From Gammaproteobacteria bacterium (GTDB lineage: Bacteria; Pseudomonadota; Gammaproteobacteria; Pseudomonadales; Pseudohongiellaceae): a stretch of DNA of 64,000 nucleotides. Under the pieces are notes generated by a model. It did not search any database. It saw only the letters and a program-made list of their open reading frames with translations, and was not told the origin of the DNA. A program made the translations under genes and the position numbers. Positions 25,714 to 35,061 of this stretch are shown here, piece after piece (position 1 is the stretch's first letter; each line of letters begins with the position of its first letter). The DNA lies in NCBI GenBank assembly GCA_018661465.1, contig JABJIC010000017.1, positions 124,001 to 188,000 on the forward strand. Reading direction: 5' to 3'.

Positions 25714-27915
25714 ATGGCTAAGAAGAACCCCAACGTCTCCAGCAGCGCCTATCTCGACAAAGTTACCTTGATTCAACCGTCTCTGGGTAGTCGTCTTTAT
25801 GAGGACGAAGAGGGCAGCATTCTCTTGGGTCAACCACCTGAAGTACTAAAGGGCCTCTTGCTCCATGGCGTGGATAATTTTGACACTCTGGTATTACCAG
25901 ATATCAAGGAAAAGAACGGCTCTTTAACCAATAGTCTTGAGTTTCCTCTCTATTTCTTCCTCTTTGTAAGCAAAGGATTGGAGAGAGGCCGTCGCCTGAA
26001 CCTGGTCGGCGAAAGAAGGGACATCAGCCACGCTCTAAGATTACTGCGTATCACATTATTTGGCCCTACCAGAGAGGAACTCGAATCCTGGAAAACTGAA
26101 AAACCGCTTCAGGATGAGTGGCTTGCTGCAAGCGACGAATTGGCGCTCAAGGATCAATATGGCGAGATCATTCCTGTAGAAGACTTTTTCAATTTGATTC
26201 CTTTTCATGATGGAATTGCTAGAGTTGGCCAGCAAACTATTTTGCATATCGACAATGATGTGTTCGATATTTCCAATGGTGATTGCACCACCCGTATTGA
26301 CCTGAATGAAGACACCTCTGTTCAACCACCCTATTCAGTTCAACCGGACTATGTCCCGGGCGGACTCGTAAAAATGGGCATCGAAGTACTTGGCGGCGCA
26401 TCAGGTTTCACGCCAACCGAACCCTGCACGGGTCTAGCCCTGTGTTACAACGGCGAGTATGTGCTAATCGATGCGATTCCATTTTTAGACCAACACCTAT
26501 TCGCTAGAGGCATTTCGAAAAATCAGGTAACTGCCGTTTTTCTAACTCACTTACATGACGATCATTCTTCGTTATTCCCACTCATGTTGATGCCTCACAC
26601 AGTAGACTTAATTACTACTCGCGAAATTTTTCATATGGCGATGGAAAAATTGGCCTGCGGTATCGGCTGGACTATTGACGCTGTTTCAGAACACTTTCAT
26701 CTAATCGAAGCTCGCCCTGGTGAAAAAATAAATTACTTTGGGCTTGGCATAGAAGTCCATGTCACCGTCCACAGTATTCCAACAATTGGAGCAACTTTTT
26801 CTACACTCAATAAGGGCATCGAGAGAGATATTTGTGTAGTTGGCGACAATCATTCCATGAGCTCAGTTAAAGAAATGACTGAGCGAGGGTTGATTAGAGC
26901 AGACACTACAAATAATTTGATGCGACTGTATTCAGACCGCTTCTCTCTTCTGGTTGCCGACGGTGGCGCCGGAGCTATTCACGGGGATCCTGCCGATGCA
27001 ATTAAATCAGCCTCGGATCGGGTTGTTTTCGTGCATGTTGAAGAGTTAGCTAACGAATTCAATACTACTTTTTCACTTGCTACATCGGGGAAGCGTTATA
27101 CGATTCTCGAAGGCGATTCAGCTATCTACACCTCTCAAATAAATAACTACCTGACAGAGTGGCTAGGAAGACCGTTTCCTAATCGATGGATGCGTAGTCT
27201 TTTGGCAGAAGAGGAAATCAGACGATATAACACAGATGATGTAATTCTGGTTCAAGATACTTCTACCAGAGGTTATGTATACCTTATCCTGACTGGCTAC
27301 TGTGACGTGGTTCGGCATGATGGGCTTCAACTCCATGTGGATGCCGAATTGCAAGCCGGAGACGTTCTAGGAGAGATGGCAGTCATCACAGGCGCTGGAA
27401 CTCGCAACGCCAGCGTCATAGCGAAGACCCCTGTCACCCTTTGCGTATTCTCTGAAGAAACTTTTAAATCATTCATCGTTGCTGAGGGCTTTCAGGAACG
27501 CTTAATTCAGCAATGGTCGCTTAGACCATCCATCAAACGTCAGCCTCAATTTGAATCTATGACCTCAACGGTTCTCGAAAAGCTGAGCCGAATAGCTGAA
27601 GCTAAGATATTGCACGAAGGTGACAGCTATGAGCTCACAGACTACACATGGTGTCTTGTAACAGGCGGCGATGCCGAAATAAATGGCAAAACCATGTACA
27701 GATATGAAGATTATGGTGCCAAACCATTTGCCCCCACAGAGATTGGCCCCATTACAACCAAGGAAGGCTGCACCTTACTGCTGTTTGATGCACGGAGAAT
27801 GGATCGATTACGACTGCAAACTCCACAATTGAATTACCTTCTACGAAAACTACGCGCCCAAGAATCGCCAGATAACTATCCATGGAAATTAGGATCAGTG
27901 AACATTTCCAACTGA
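25714..27915 (+). CDS. Metallo-beta-lactamase fold hydrolase fused to cyclic-nucleotide-binding domain
   Basis: 733 residues. An N-terminal domain (1-215) of its own type is followed by a metallo-beta-lactamase domain (about 220-470). That domain has the metal motif THLHDDHS (H279, H281, D282 and H284 being key), and further ligands are likely in VGDNHS and VADGG. A cNMP-binding beta-roll lies at about 500-610 (TRGYVYLILTGYCDVV, GDVLGEMAVITGAGTRNASV), then a degenerate beta-roll-like tail. The layout resembles proteins annotated as cyclic-nucleotide-regulated 3',5'-cyclic-nucleotide phosphodiesterases, so it may hydrolyse and sense the same messenger. There is no signal peptide or membrane segment. 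The MaoC-like gene starts 28 bases later. Confidence 0.85.
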   Translation: MAKKNPNVSSSAYLDKVTLIQPSLGSRLYEDEEGSILLGQPPEVLKGLLLHGVDNFDTLVLPDIKEKNGSLTNSLEFPLYFFLFVSKGLERGRRLNLVGERRDISHALRLLRITLFGPTREELESWKTEKPLQDEWLAASDELALKDQYGEIIPVEDFFNLIPFHDGIARVGQQTILHIDNDVFDISNGDCTTRIDLNEDTSVQPPYSVQPDYVPGGLVKMGIEVLGGASGFTPTEPCTGLALCYNGEYVLIDAIPFLDQHLFARGISKNQVTAVFLTHLHDDHSSLFPLMLMPHTVDLITTREIFHMAMEKLACGIGWTIDAVSEHFHLIEARPGEKINYFGLGIEVHVTVHSIPTIGATFSTLNKGIERDICVVGDNHSMSSVKEMTERGLIRADTTNNLMRLYSDRFSLLVADGGAGAIHGDPADAIKSASDRVVFVHVEELANEFNTTFSLATSGKRYTILEGDSAIYTSQINNYLTEWLGRPFPNRWMRSLLAEEEIRRYNTDDVILVQDTSTRGYVYLILTGYCDVVRHDGLQLHVDAELQAGDVLGEMAVITGAGTRNASVIAKTPVTLCVFSEETFKSFIVAEGFQERLIQQWSLRPSIKRQPQFESMTSTVLEKLSRIAEAKILHEGDSYELTDYTWCLVTGGDAEINGKTMYRYEDYGAKPFAPTEIGPITTKEGCTLLLFDARRMDRLRLQTPQLNYLLRKLRAQESPDNYPWKLGSVNISN

Positions 27916-27943
27916 TACGCAACAGAACTTTCTCCAAACCCCT

Positions 27944-28750
27944 ATGAGTAAAATATCTAGTTTTCAGATCGAGGCCATTAATGATGCTGAGTCCTCAGAA
28001 AACAGAATTCATAGCGATGAGATAGCTGAGAAGTATGGATTCAAAGGCGCTCTGGTTAGCGGAGTAAACGTCTTTGGATACCTCAGCCAACCTCTGGTTC
28101 ATTTCTACGGTGAAGAATTTCTTAATCAATGCGTAATGGAAGTGCGTTTTTTAAAACCCGCCTTTCAACATGACCTCATCACCATCCAAACAGACTCTCT
28201 CGAATCTGAGAAAAAATTCCGCTATCACATAAGCAAAGCCTTTAATCAGACCGGTGAACTTCTGGCACATATGGAATCCTGGCTCCCTATTAATACAGAG
28301 CCAGCGAATGAACTTTCCTCAATGAGTGAGGGATCTGAAATTCTTGAACGAAAGGAAATCGAATGGGACTTGATCGAACTTCATAAAGCCTCTCCCATCT
28401 ATGCATGGGAGCCTGCCCAAGAGGACAATTTGGAGCGAGTGCATTCCCAACGAGACGGCGCTGAAATATATCAGGGTGACAATGCCTATATTCATCCCTA
28501 CTATTTACTAGATGCCTGCAACAAAGCACTTATGAGAATGTTTATTCTTCCAGCATGGATACATGTAGGAAGTAAATTAATACTTAGAAGCCCTATAAAG
28601 ATTAATCAGAAATTAGCAATGAGCGCGATACCAGTAAAAAAATGGACTCGCAAGGGCCATCAATTCATCGAGCTATACATTTGTGTGCGGCGAGAGGGCA
28701 AAGTTGTTCTGGAGGCAGAACACACTGCCATTTTTAAAATCGCTTCCTAG
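27944..28750 (+). CDS. MaoC-like hot-dog fold protein
   Basis: 268 residues. The N-terminal half has HSDEIAEKYGFKGALVSGVNVFGYL, shared with MaoC-like and thioesterase hot-dog proteins in which the loop after the Gly-rich turn opens the acyl pocket. VRFLKPAFQHDLIT and the later GSKLILRSPI suggest a second hot-dog unit. The classic hydratase dyad (Asp and His in GDxNPIH) is not visible, so hydratase activity is uncertain. It follows the large hydrolase on the same strand and converges on a true MaoC dehydratase. Confidence 0.7.
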   Translation: MSKISSFQIEAINDAESSENRIHSDEIAEKYGFKGALVSGVNVFGYLSQPLVHFYGEEFLNQCVMEVRFLKPAFQHDLITIQTDSLESEKKFRYHISKAFNQTGELLAHMESWLPINTEPANELSSMSEGSEILERKEIEWDLIELHKASPIYAWEPAQEDNLERVHSQRDGAEIYQGDNAYIHPYYLLDACNKALMRMFILPAWIHVGSKLILRSPIKINQKLAMSAIPVKKWTRKGHQFIELYICVRREGKVVLEAEHTAIFKIAS

Positions 28751-28790
28751 ATTGGATTTCAACACTTTTTTCTAAATCAAGCCTGCCTTT

Positions 28791-29282
28791 TTACTGTCTC
28801 TTTTTCACAAGCATCTTTTGCTCGCCTTCCATAACAAGCTGTTTATGCTGGTTGTGAACGGTTGATTTAAGAGTGATTACTCCAGTTGAGCTATTCGACT
28901 CCAGTTTTATTATTTCTAAAGAGGGATAAACCGTGTCTCCGCAATAGACAGGTTTAAGAAATTTTGAGCTCTGCTCGACTAAGCCTATCAAACTGTCCCC
29001 CAAGATATGAGGAAGCATGCCAGCCCCCGGTGCTGTTTGAATCGCGACCTGTAAACCGTGCGCAAGCATATGGGGGTGACCTTTTGCCCGACAATACTCC
29101 ACATCGTAATGAATAGGATGGTTGTCACCCGACGCTAACTGAAATGCTGCGAAATTCGCATCACCCAGGGTACGCGAGGGTATAGGAAATTTTTGCCCAA
29201 GCTCCAAATCTTCAAAATAACTGGATTCACAGAGAGCATGATTGGCCGGGTCGAAATTTGGATCGATATCAGTTGGTTTCAT
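28791..29282 (-). CDS. MaoC family (R)-specific enoyl-CoA hydratase
   Basis: 163 residues. The hydratase-2 motif LASGDNHPIHYD holds the catalytic Asp53 and His58, followed by AKGHPHMLAHGLQVA, which lines the acyl channel. Such enzymes hydrate trans-2-enoyl-CoA to (R)-3-hydroxyacyl-CoA in fatty-acid or polyhydroxyalkanoate metabolism. It is convergent with the preceding MaoC-like gene, 40 bases apart. The presence of both suggests acyl-CoA metabolism in this block. Confidence 0.88.
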   Translation of the reverse strand: MKPTDIDPNFDPANHALCESSYFEDLELGQKFPIPSRTLGDANFAAFQLASGDNHPIHYDVEYCRAKGHPHMLAHGLQVAIQTAPGAGMLPHILGDSLIGLVEQSSKFLKPVYCGDTVYPSLEIIKLESNSSTGVITLKSTVHNQHKQLVMEGEQKMLVKKRQ

Positions 29283-29485
29283 CAGTGACAGTTCTACCTT
29301 TAGCGAAAGGATGCTAAGTAATGTTAAATCAAGCTTGATAGGAATCTAGCATAGATACCAAAGAATGAGGCATCTGCAACTACTGAATATGGAGTAAATT
29401 CAAGGCAAATCAGCCCCCAAATAATGTAAATGCCCTTAAAGAACAGGTAGTATGGAACAGAATGGGGCCCTAACAGGATAGTAAT

Positions 29486-30049
29486 ATGTCACTCGATATA
29501 ACATTTACTCTAAGCGACAGGGATTTGGATCGTTTCAAGACAATCGTCCAAAAAGCTCGCGCCAATTCAGCTGACGATCGGGGGATGGCCGAGGTTGAAA
29601 AGGCAGCATACAAAATTGTAGAAGTAGCCATGAATTCAGACCTACCGGACTTCATCGCGGACAGACTTTTTCAACTAAAAATCTTATTGGAAATGATGCG
29701 AGATAAAGACTGGCAACTGAGTGAAAACGAAAAATCGCAGATCATGACTGCGCTGGCCTATTTTGCCGACCCTATTGACCTGATCCCTGATCATATTCCA
29801 GGAATCGGATTCCTTGACGACGCAATCTTTGTCGAGATTGTAATTCGAGAGCTTAAAAACGAACTCGAGGGATATGCTGAATTTTGTGAATTCCGAAACA
29901 GTGAAGAAGACCGCCTCAGTGCTGAAGGAAAAGACCCCAATGCGAATCGTGATAAATGGTTGCTACCTAAACGCGATGAACTGCATGCGCGGATACGCGA
30001 TGCTCGAGGTGATTCCGGTGATGAAGATTTCATATTTCACCTTTTGTAA
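29486..30049 (+). CDS. DUF1232 (YkvA-like) protein, copy 1
   Basis: 187 residues. The core segment YFADPIDLIPDHIPGIGFLD is diagnostic of DUF1232, a short helical module of unknown function found in YkvA. The rest is charged and helical. The gene at 36980 is a close paralogue over its whole length with the same N-terminus (MxLDITxTLSD). The start follows AGGA by 7 bases. The two copies bracket the amidohydrolase-FO synthase block, 6.9 kb apart. Confidence 0.88.
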   Translation: MSLDITFTLSDRDLDRFKTIVQKARANSADDRGMAEVEKAAYKIVEVAMNSDLPDFIADRLFQLKILLEMMRDKDWQLSENEKSQIMTALAYFADPIDLIPDHIPGIGFLDDAIFVEIVIRELKNELEGYAEFCEFRNSEEDRLSAEGKDPNANRDKWLLPKRDELHARIRDARGDSGDEDFIFHLL

Positions 30050-30060
30050 GGTTTAACTAA

Positions 30061-30080
30061 TTAAAACTAAAACTAAAACT
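30061..30080. repeat. Three short tandem copies of AAAACT
   Basis: A hexamer repeated three times just after the DUF1232 stop, in the gap between convergent genes. It is probably simple-sequence slippage and no function is proposed. Confidence 0.6.
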
Positions 30081-30136
30081 AAGAGATGCTGCAGGCGGTG
30101 CGCTCGTTAGTGTTCTAGGAATGATCGAGGGGGATA

Positions 30137-31549
30137 CTATTCCCGCTGAAATTTTTCTGCCAGCGCTCCTCTATCTACCTCAACACCGCCCAGGATGACT
30201 CGCGAAATAGATCGAGTGTTGCGAATATCATTCAGAGGGTTTTCATCCAACACCAGCAGGTCTGCTCTGTAACCCGGGCCTATAACACCGGTATTGAGCA
30301 AACCCAATCTTCCAGCCGGCAAACTGGTCGCGGATATTAAAGCCTGCATGGGCTCCATTCCCAGGCGTACGAAAATTTCCAGTTCTCTATGACCGGTATA
30401 GCCAAAAAAATGATCAGGAACCGCTCCGGAATCTGTCCCCAGAAGAATATCCACTTCAGCATCAATTAGGGCCTTAAAACTCTCTGCCATTTCGGTTTCT
30501 CTCTGCATGTTGAGGGGCACTGATTCAAACCGAGCACCAGCCTGCGAGGATAAGCGGTTAGCCACGCTCACTGGCAAAGATTCTCGCAGAAATTCATCAT
30601 CACCGATTGCCTGACGCCTCAACTCACCCAGACCGAGATTGGGAACAATGAACGCTCCAGCTGCATGTACCCTCTCTGCCAAAGCAGAATCCAGGTTTCT
30701 TCCCAGGCGCCCGTGCAAAAATCCATCCGTTCCTGCATCCAGTAAGTCAGACATGTCTTCCGCACTTTGCTGGTGAACAAACACCTGTAAATTGAAACTA
30801 CCTGCTTGCCGGATTATTTCGCGGTAGAGATCGGGCTCCAGTTTTTGCTGGCTACCTCCGCGATCATCAACCCATATCTTTATAAAATCCAAACCTCTCT
30901 CAGCCACTTCCTTAACGGCAAGCTCTGCATCCTGTTCACTCGCTATTCCGTAGAGGATATTCATACCTGTTTTCTCAGCTACTGCGAGAGCATGTTCCAG
31001 GAATTGATCATTAGGTCCCTGGCCTGGAGGAGCCATTCCCGCAGCAAATAATAATCTAGCGGCCTGTACTCGCCCTTCTTCTATTTCTTGTTGAACCGAA
31101 AAAGCCAGCATGTCGGGATCGCTACCGGCTGAAAAAACTGCAGAAAATCCGTAGTAGGCATAACGCTGAAGATGATCAACAAGGTTCTCTCTATCATAGT
31201 TTTCAGATCCCCAACGACTATAGGCTTCGTAACCCAGATGAACGTGGGCGTCGATCATTGTCGGCATGATGGTTTTACCGGACAGATCCAAAACAGCAAA
31301 CTCTTGCGGCAAGTTCATGTCAGAGCGACTGCCAACAGCTTCAATGAAACCATTGGCCACTAGCACGGACGCAGACTCAAATAGTGTGCCATCACCTACA
31401 ATTATCCTGGCATTCTGCAAGAGAACAACTTGTTCCTGTGCAGAGGCTCGCGGGCTAATGACCGTAGCTAAAACAAGTGTTGTTGCAAAAACCGCAGCTA
31501 GATAATGAAGTGGTGCCTGCAATGACCTTAGGTAATGCATGGTTTTCAT
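30137..31549 (-). CDS. Secreted amidohydrolase family protein
   Basis: A metal-dependent hydrolase with a TIM-barrel fold. The metal motif DAHVHLG is followed by the carboxylated-lysine region FIKIWVDD, later histidines in VFVHQQS and FLHGRLG, and the catalytic Asp in GTDSGAVPDHF. A C-terminal composite beta segment (GPGYRADLLVLDENPL) is typical of the imidazolonepropionase/prolidase-like branch. With a start at 31549 the N-terminus is a signal peptide ending ASAQE; a GTG at 31639 is possible but adds 30 residues in front of it. It is divergent from the FO synthase gene, so they share a promoter region of about 130 bases. Confidence 0.87.
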   Translation of the reverse strand: MKTMHYLRSLQAPLHYLAAVFATTLVLATVISPRASAQEQVVLLQNARIIVGDGTLFESASVLVANGFIEAVGSRSDMNLPQEFAVLDLSGKTIMPTMIDAHVHLGYEAYSRWGSENYDRENLVDHLQRYAYYGFSAVFSAGSDPDMLAFSVQQEIEEGRVQAARLLFAAGMAPPGQGPNDQFLEHALAVAEKTGMNILYGIASEQDAELAVKEVAERGLDFIKIWVDDRGGSQQKLEPDLYREIIRQAGSFNLQVFVHQQSAEDMSDLLDAGTDGFLHGRLGRNLDSALAERVHAAGAFIVPNLGLGELRRQAIGDDEFLRESLPVSVANRLSSQAGARFESVPLNMQRETEMAESFKALIDAEVDILLGTDSGAVPDHFFGYTGHRELEIFVRLGMEPMQALISATSLPAGRLGLLNTGVIGPGYRADLLVLDENPLNDIRNTRSISRVILGGVEVDRGALAEKFQRE

Positions 31550-31678
31550 AGAAGGAATCCTGAACATGTCTAAGATAAAGAATTTCCGTAGCAATGGAAT
31601 TGGGGTCTCTTTTTTAGTCCCAGACTGGTAATCTAGCACCTTTAGAATTAGCTCTAAACCGCAATTTCAGGATAGACC

Positions 31679-34132
31679 GTGCCTACAGCTCAACCCGTAA
31701 GAATGCCCCTCAGCGAATCGCAGGCATTAGCACTTGCAGAACGTACAGATGTAAGCCTTCTGTGTGCCGAGGCGCGCCAATTACGAGACTCTGCCCATGG
31801 CAATCTACTCACCTATTCCAAGAAAATTTTTATCCCCCTGACCCACCTTTGCAGAGACGTCTGCCACTATTGCACCTTTGCAAAGACACCGAGGCATATC
31901 GAGCAAGCCTATATGTCCACCGAGCAGGTCATTGAATTGTGCAAACAAGGTGCGGAACAAGGCTGTCAGGAAGCTCTGCTCACACTCGGAGAAAAACCAG
32001 AGCTTCGTTATAAAGCTGCCCGGGAAGCACTTAAGGAAATGGGGTTCAGCACCACCATCGAATATGTCACTCATATCGCTCGCACTATTTTGGATGAGAC
32101 AGGTATTCTCCCCCATATTAATGCAGGAAATATGGATGCTACTGAAATGGCTGAGCTTCGAAAGGTCAGCGCTTCCATGGGGATAATGCTTGAATCTGCA
32201 TCTTCTAGACTCTGTGAAAAAGGCATGCCCCACTACGGGTCACCTGACAAAGATCCCGTTACTCGACTGGAAACTATCACATTGGCCGGTAAGGCTAATA
32301 TCCCTTTCACCACAGGAATTCTTATTGGCATAGGCGAGACCCGACTGGAGCGAATTGAATCGCTGATAGAAATACGACGACTCCATGAAAAGTACGGTCA
32401 TATTCAGGAAATTATCGTTCAAAATTTTAGAGCCAAGCCAGAAACTAAAATGGCACAAGCCCCCGAGCCCGACCTTGAAGAATTACTGTGGACGATTGCT
32501 GTAGCTAGATTGGTATTTGGCGCAGAAATGAATATACAGGCGCCGCCTAATTTAAGCCCAGGAGTACTTCCCAAATTAGTAGATGCTGGCATCAATGACT
32601 GGGGTGGCGTGTCTCCTCTTACACCTGACCACGTCAATCCGGAAGCTCCCTGGCCCCATCTGGAAACTCTAGCTCGCGAAACCCAGAGTGCTGGAAAATT
32701 TCTCGACCAGAGACTAACCCTCTATCCTGAGTTTGTTCTCAATCCAGAAAAATATCTCGCCGAAGAACTGAGAACAACCGTACTTCGATTGAGTGATAGC
32801 TGTGGTTTAGCAAAAAGAGATAACTGGTCTCCAGGTATGACGGCAGCCGTTCCGGCAATCGAAAAAGATTTCATCGAAAACGCATCTAAATATTCAGCTG
32901 AATATAAGAGTGACGTGTCAGCCGATATCAAAGCAGTAGTAAGCAAAGCGCTAGACAAACTTCCGCTGAATGAAACTGAAGTTTCAAGCCTTTTTGAAAG
33001 TCGAGGCTATGATTTCGCATATGTCGTCAATGCTGCCAATCAGCTGCGCAAAGAGCTCACGGATGACACCGTTAGCTATGTAGTCAATCGAAACATAAAT
33101 TACACCAATGTCTGTTATTTCAAATGTCAGTTCTGTGCCTTCTCCAAAGGCAAGGCTAACGAAAATCTTCGTGGCAAACCATATGACATTAGTGCAGAGG
33201 AAATGGCTCGACGCTGTAAAGAAGCGTGGCAGCGTGGCGCCACTGAAGTTTGTATGCAAGGTGGTATACACCCGGATTACACTGGACAGACTTACATAGA
33301 TATTGTTGAAACGGTGAGAAGTGCAGTTCCAGGCATGCACATACATGCATTTTCGCCATTAGAGATTTGGCAGGGAGCTGAAACTCTCAATCTTTCTCTT
33401 AGTGATTTTCTACAAAAACTGAAGGATGCAGGACTCAACACATTGCCTGGAACGGCGGCAGAAGTTCTCGACGATGAAGTTCGTCAACAAATCTGCGCAG
33501 ACAAATTGAATAGTGAGCAATGGCTGGATGTAATGAAGGCTGCCCACCAAGTCGGCTTTAATACAACGGCGACTATTATGTATGGACATGTTGACCGTCC
33601 TGTACACTGGGCACGCCACCTTCTAAAAATCAGAGCTCTGCAAGAAGAAACTGGTGGATTCACCGAGTTTGTGCCCCTCCCCTACGTCGCAGAGGAAGCC
33701 CCAATGTATAGAAAGGGAAAATCGCGAAGAGGACCCAGCTTCCGGGAGGCAATCCTCATGCATTCTGTGGCGCGGCTGGTTTTTAATGGGCTAATTACCA
33801 ATATCCAAGCTTCATGGGTAAAACTTGGTAGTGACGGAGTATTGGCCTGCCTACATGCTGGCGCCAATGATGTCGGTGGAAGCTTGATGAACGAGAGCAT
33901 CACCCGTGCAGCTGGCGCGAACCATGGCCAGGAATGGCATCCATCTCAAATTGAAGACACAATTCGTGACATGGGCAGAGTGCCGCGAATGCGCAATACC
34001 CTGTATGCTGACGCAGCTTCTGAGCGGCGGCAAACAGCGATGCAGGCGGCCGAACTAGAAGAGATTAACAATAACGCAGCAGGCAAGGTTCAAAGAAGTA
34101 AAAAACTCGAAAATCTGGCTACCGTCATTTAA
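31679..34132 (+). CDS. fbiC: FO synthase, fused CofG-CofH (7,8-didemethyl-8-hydroxy-5-deazariboflavin synthase)
   Basis: Two radical SAM enzymes in one 817-residue chain. The CofG half has the cluster motif C58-x3-C62-x2-C65 (CRDVCHYC). The CofH half has C479-x3-C483-x2-C486 (CYFKCQFC), followed by HAFSPLEI and GTAAEVLDDEVR, typical of CofH. Together they make FO, the chromophore of cofactor F420, from tyrosine and the pyrimidine precursor 5-amino-6-ribitylaminouracil. FbiC is known mostly from actinobacteria. No cofC, cofD or cofE homologue lies in the window, so FO itself may be the product, for example as a photolyase antenna. GTG start, with AGGA 6 bases upstream. Confidence 0.95.
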   Translation: MPTAQPVRMPLSESQALALAERTDVSLLCAEARQLRDSAHGNLLTYSKKIFIPLTHLCRDVCHYCTFAKTPRHIEQAYMSTEQVIELCKQGAEQGCQEALLTLGEKPELRYKAAREALKEMGFSTTIEYVTHIARTILDETGILPHINAGNMDATEMAELRKVSASMGIMLESASSRLCEKGMPHYGSPDKDPVTRLETITLAGKANIPFTTGILIGIGETRLERIESLIEIRRLHEKYGHIQEIIVQNFRAKPETKMAQAPEPDLEELLWTIAVARLVFGAEMNIQAPPNLSPGVLPKLVDAGINDWGGVSPLTPDHVNPEAPWPHLETLARETQSAGKFLDQRLTLYPEFVLNPEKYLAEELRTTVLRLSDSCGLAKRDNWSPGMTAAVPAIEKDFIENASKYSAEYKSDVSADIKAVVSKALDKLPLNETEVSSLFESRGYDFAYVVNAANQLRKELTDDTVSYVVNRNINYTNVCYFKCQFCAFSKGKANENLRGKPYDISAEEMARRCKEAWQRGATEVCMQGGIHPDYTGQTYIDIVETVRSAVPGMHIHAFSPLEIWQGAETLNLSLSDFLQKLKDAGLNTLPGTAAEVLDDEVRQQICADKLNSEQWLDVMKAAHQVGFNTTATIMYGHVDRPVHWARHLLKIRALQEETGGFTEFVPLPYVAEEAPMYRKGKSRRGPSFREAILMHSVARLVFNGLITNIQASWVKLGSDGVLACLHAGANDVGGSLMNESITRAAGANHGQEWHPSQIEDTIRDMGRVPRMRNTLYADAASERRQTAMQAAELEEINNNAAGKVQRSKKLENLATVI

Positions 34133-34164
34133 GTAAACCTAAACCGAAGAATAAGTAAATCGAT

Positions 34165-35061
34165 ATGAAAATAGCAGTAACTGGTGCCAATAGCAGTGTT
34201 GGACAGAACCTCCTAAACAGCCTGAAAAGCAACGAAGAAGTTAGTGTTATAGCTGGCGTTCGATCAGAGAGAGCGGCGAAATCACTGCCCGATTCTCCGC
34301 GTATAGAAGCCAAGCTCATTTCCTATCAAGATGTTGATAAATTAAGCGAAGATTTGAATGGTGCGGATTGCGTACTTCATCTCGCCGGTATTCTAATTGA
34401 AAACAAAGGCAGCAGTTATCAAGAAGCTAACGTGGATGCCACAGCTGCGGTTCTTGATGCAGCCAAAAGAAACAATGCTTCTCATTTTGTATTTATCAGC
34501 GTTGTGGGTGCCGATGCCAATTCCACAAACGCCTATTTCAGATCAAAGGGTCAGGCAGAAGAACTGGTAAAACGATCAGGTCTGTCTGCTTCCATTATTC
34601 GAACTCCAATTTTACTAGGCCCAAATACTGCAGGTGCAAGCTCCATAGCCGCAGCAGCATCTCAGCCTAAGGCCAAGTTGCTGGGTGGCGGCACGTATCT
34701 TATGAGGCCTCTCGATATTGATGACTTGAATCTGGCAATCATGGATTGCTTTAACAAGAGCAAAGCGGGAGCCGCACTCTACGAGTTGGTAGGCCCAGAC
34801 GCCATAAGTTACAGCAATTTGATTCAAAAAATGGCAGGCTTACTGGGCAACGAAATTGAAATAGCTTCTATTCCAATTTGGGTAGCAAAGCTGGGAGCGG
34901 CCATAGGAAGCCGATTACGTGGCGGTGGATTCAGTCCTACGGTTATCGACGTTATTACCATCGATGAAAAAGTCGATGAAAATGCCGATAAAACACTTGG
35001 GTTAAGTCTTACTCCTTTAGACAAGACTCTACAGAAAATCTTAAATCACGAGCAAACATAA
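34165..35061 (+). CDS. NAD(P)-binding NmrA/epimerase-like protein
   Basis: 298 residues of the atypical short-chain dehydrogenase group. The nucleotide loop is VTGANSSVGQNLL at the N-terminus. HLAGIL and SHFVFISVVGADANSTNAYF follow; the Tyr-x3-Lys pattern reads YFRSK, with ILLGPNT after it. This is the pattern of NmrA-like sensors and of complex I assembly-type epimerases (NDUFA9-like), which often bind NAD(P)H without clear catalysis. The gene shares the base pattern TAATG with the next one (stop overlaps start), so translation is coupled. Confidence 0.82.
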   Translation: MKIAVTGANSSVGQNLLNSLKSNEEVSVIAGVRSERAAKSLPDSPRIEAKLISYQDVDKLSEDLNGADCVLHLAGILIENKGSSYQEANVDATAAVLDAAKRNNASHFVFISVVGADANSTNAYFRSKGQAEELVKRSGLSASIIRTPILLGPNTAGASSIAAAASQPKAKLLGGGTYLMRPLDIDDLNLAIMDCFNKSKAGAALYELVGPDAISYSNLIQKMAGLLGNEIEIASIPIWVAKLGAAIGSRLRGGGFSPTVIDVITIDEKVDENADKTLGLSLTPLDKTLQKILNHEQT

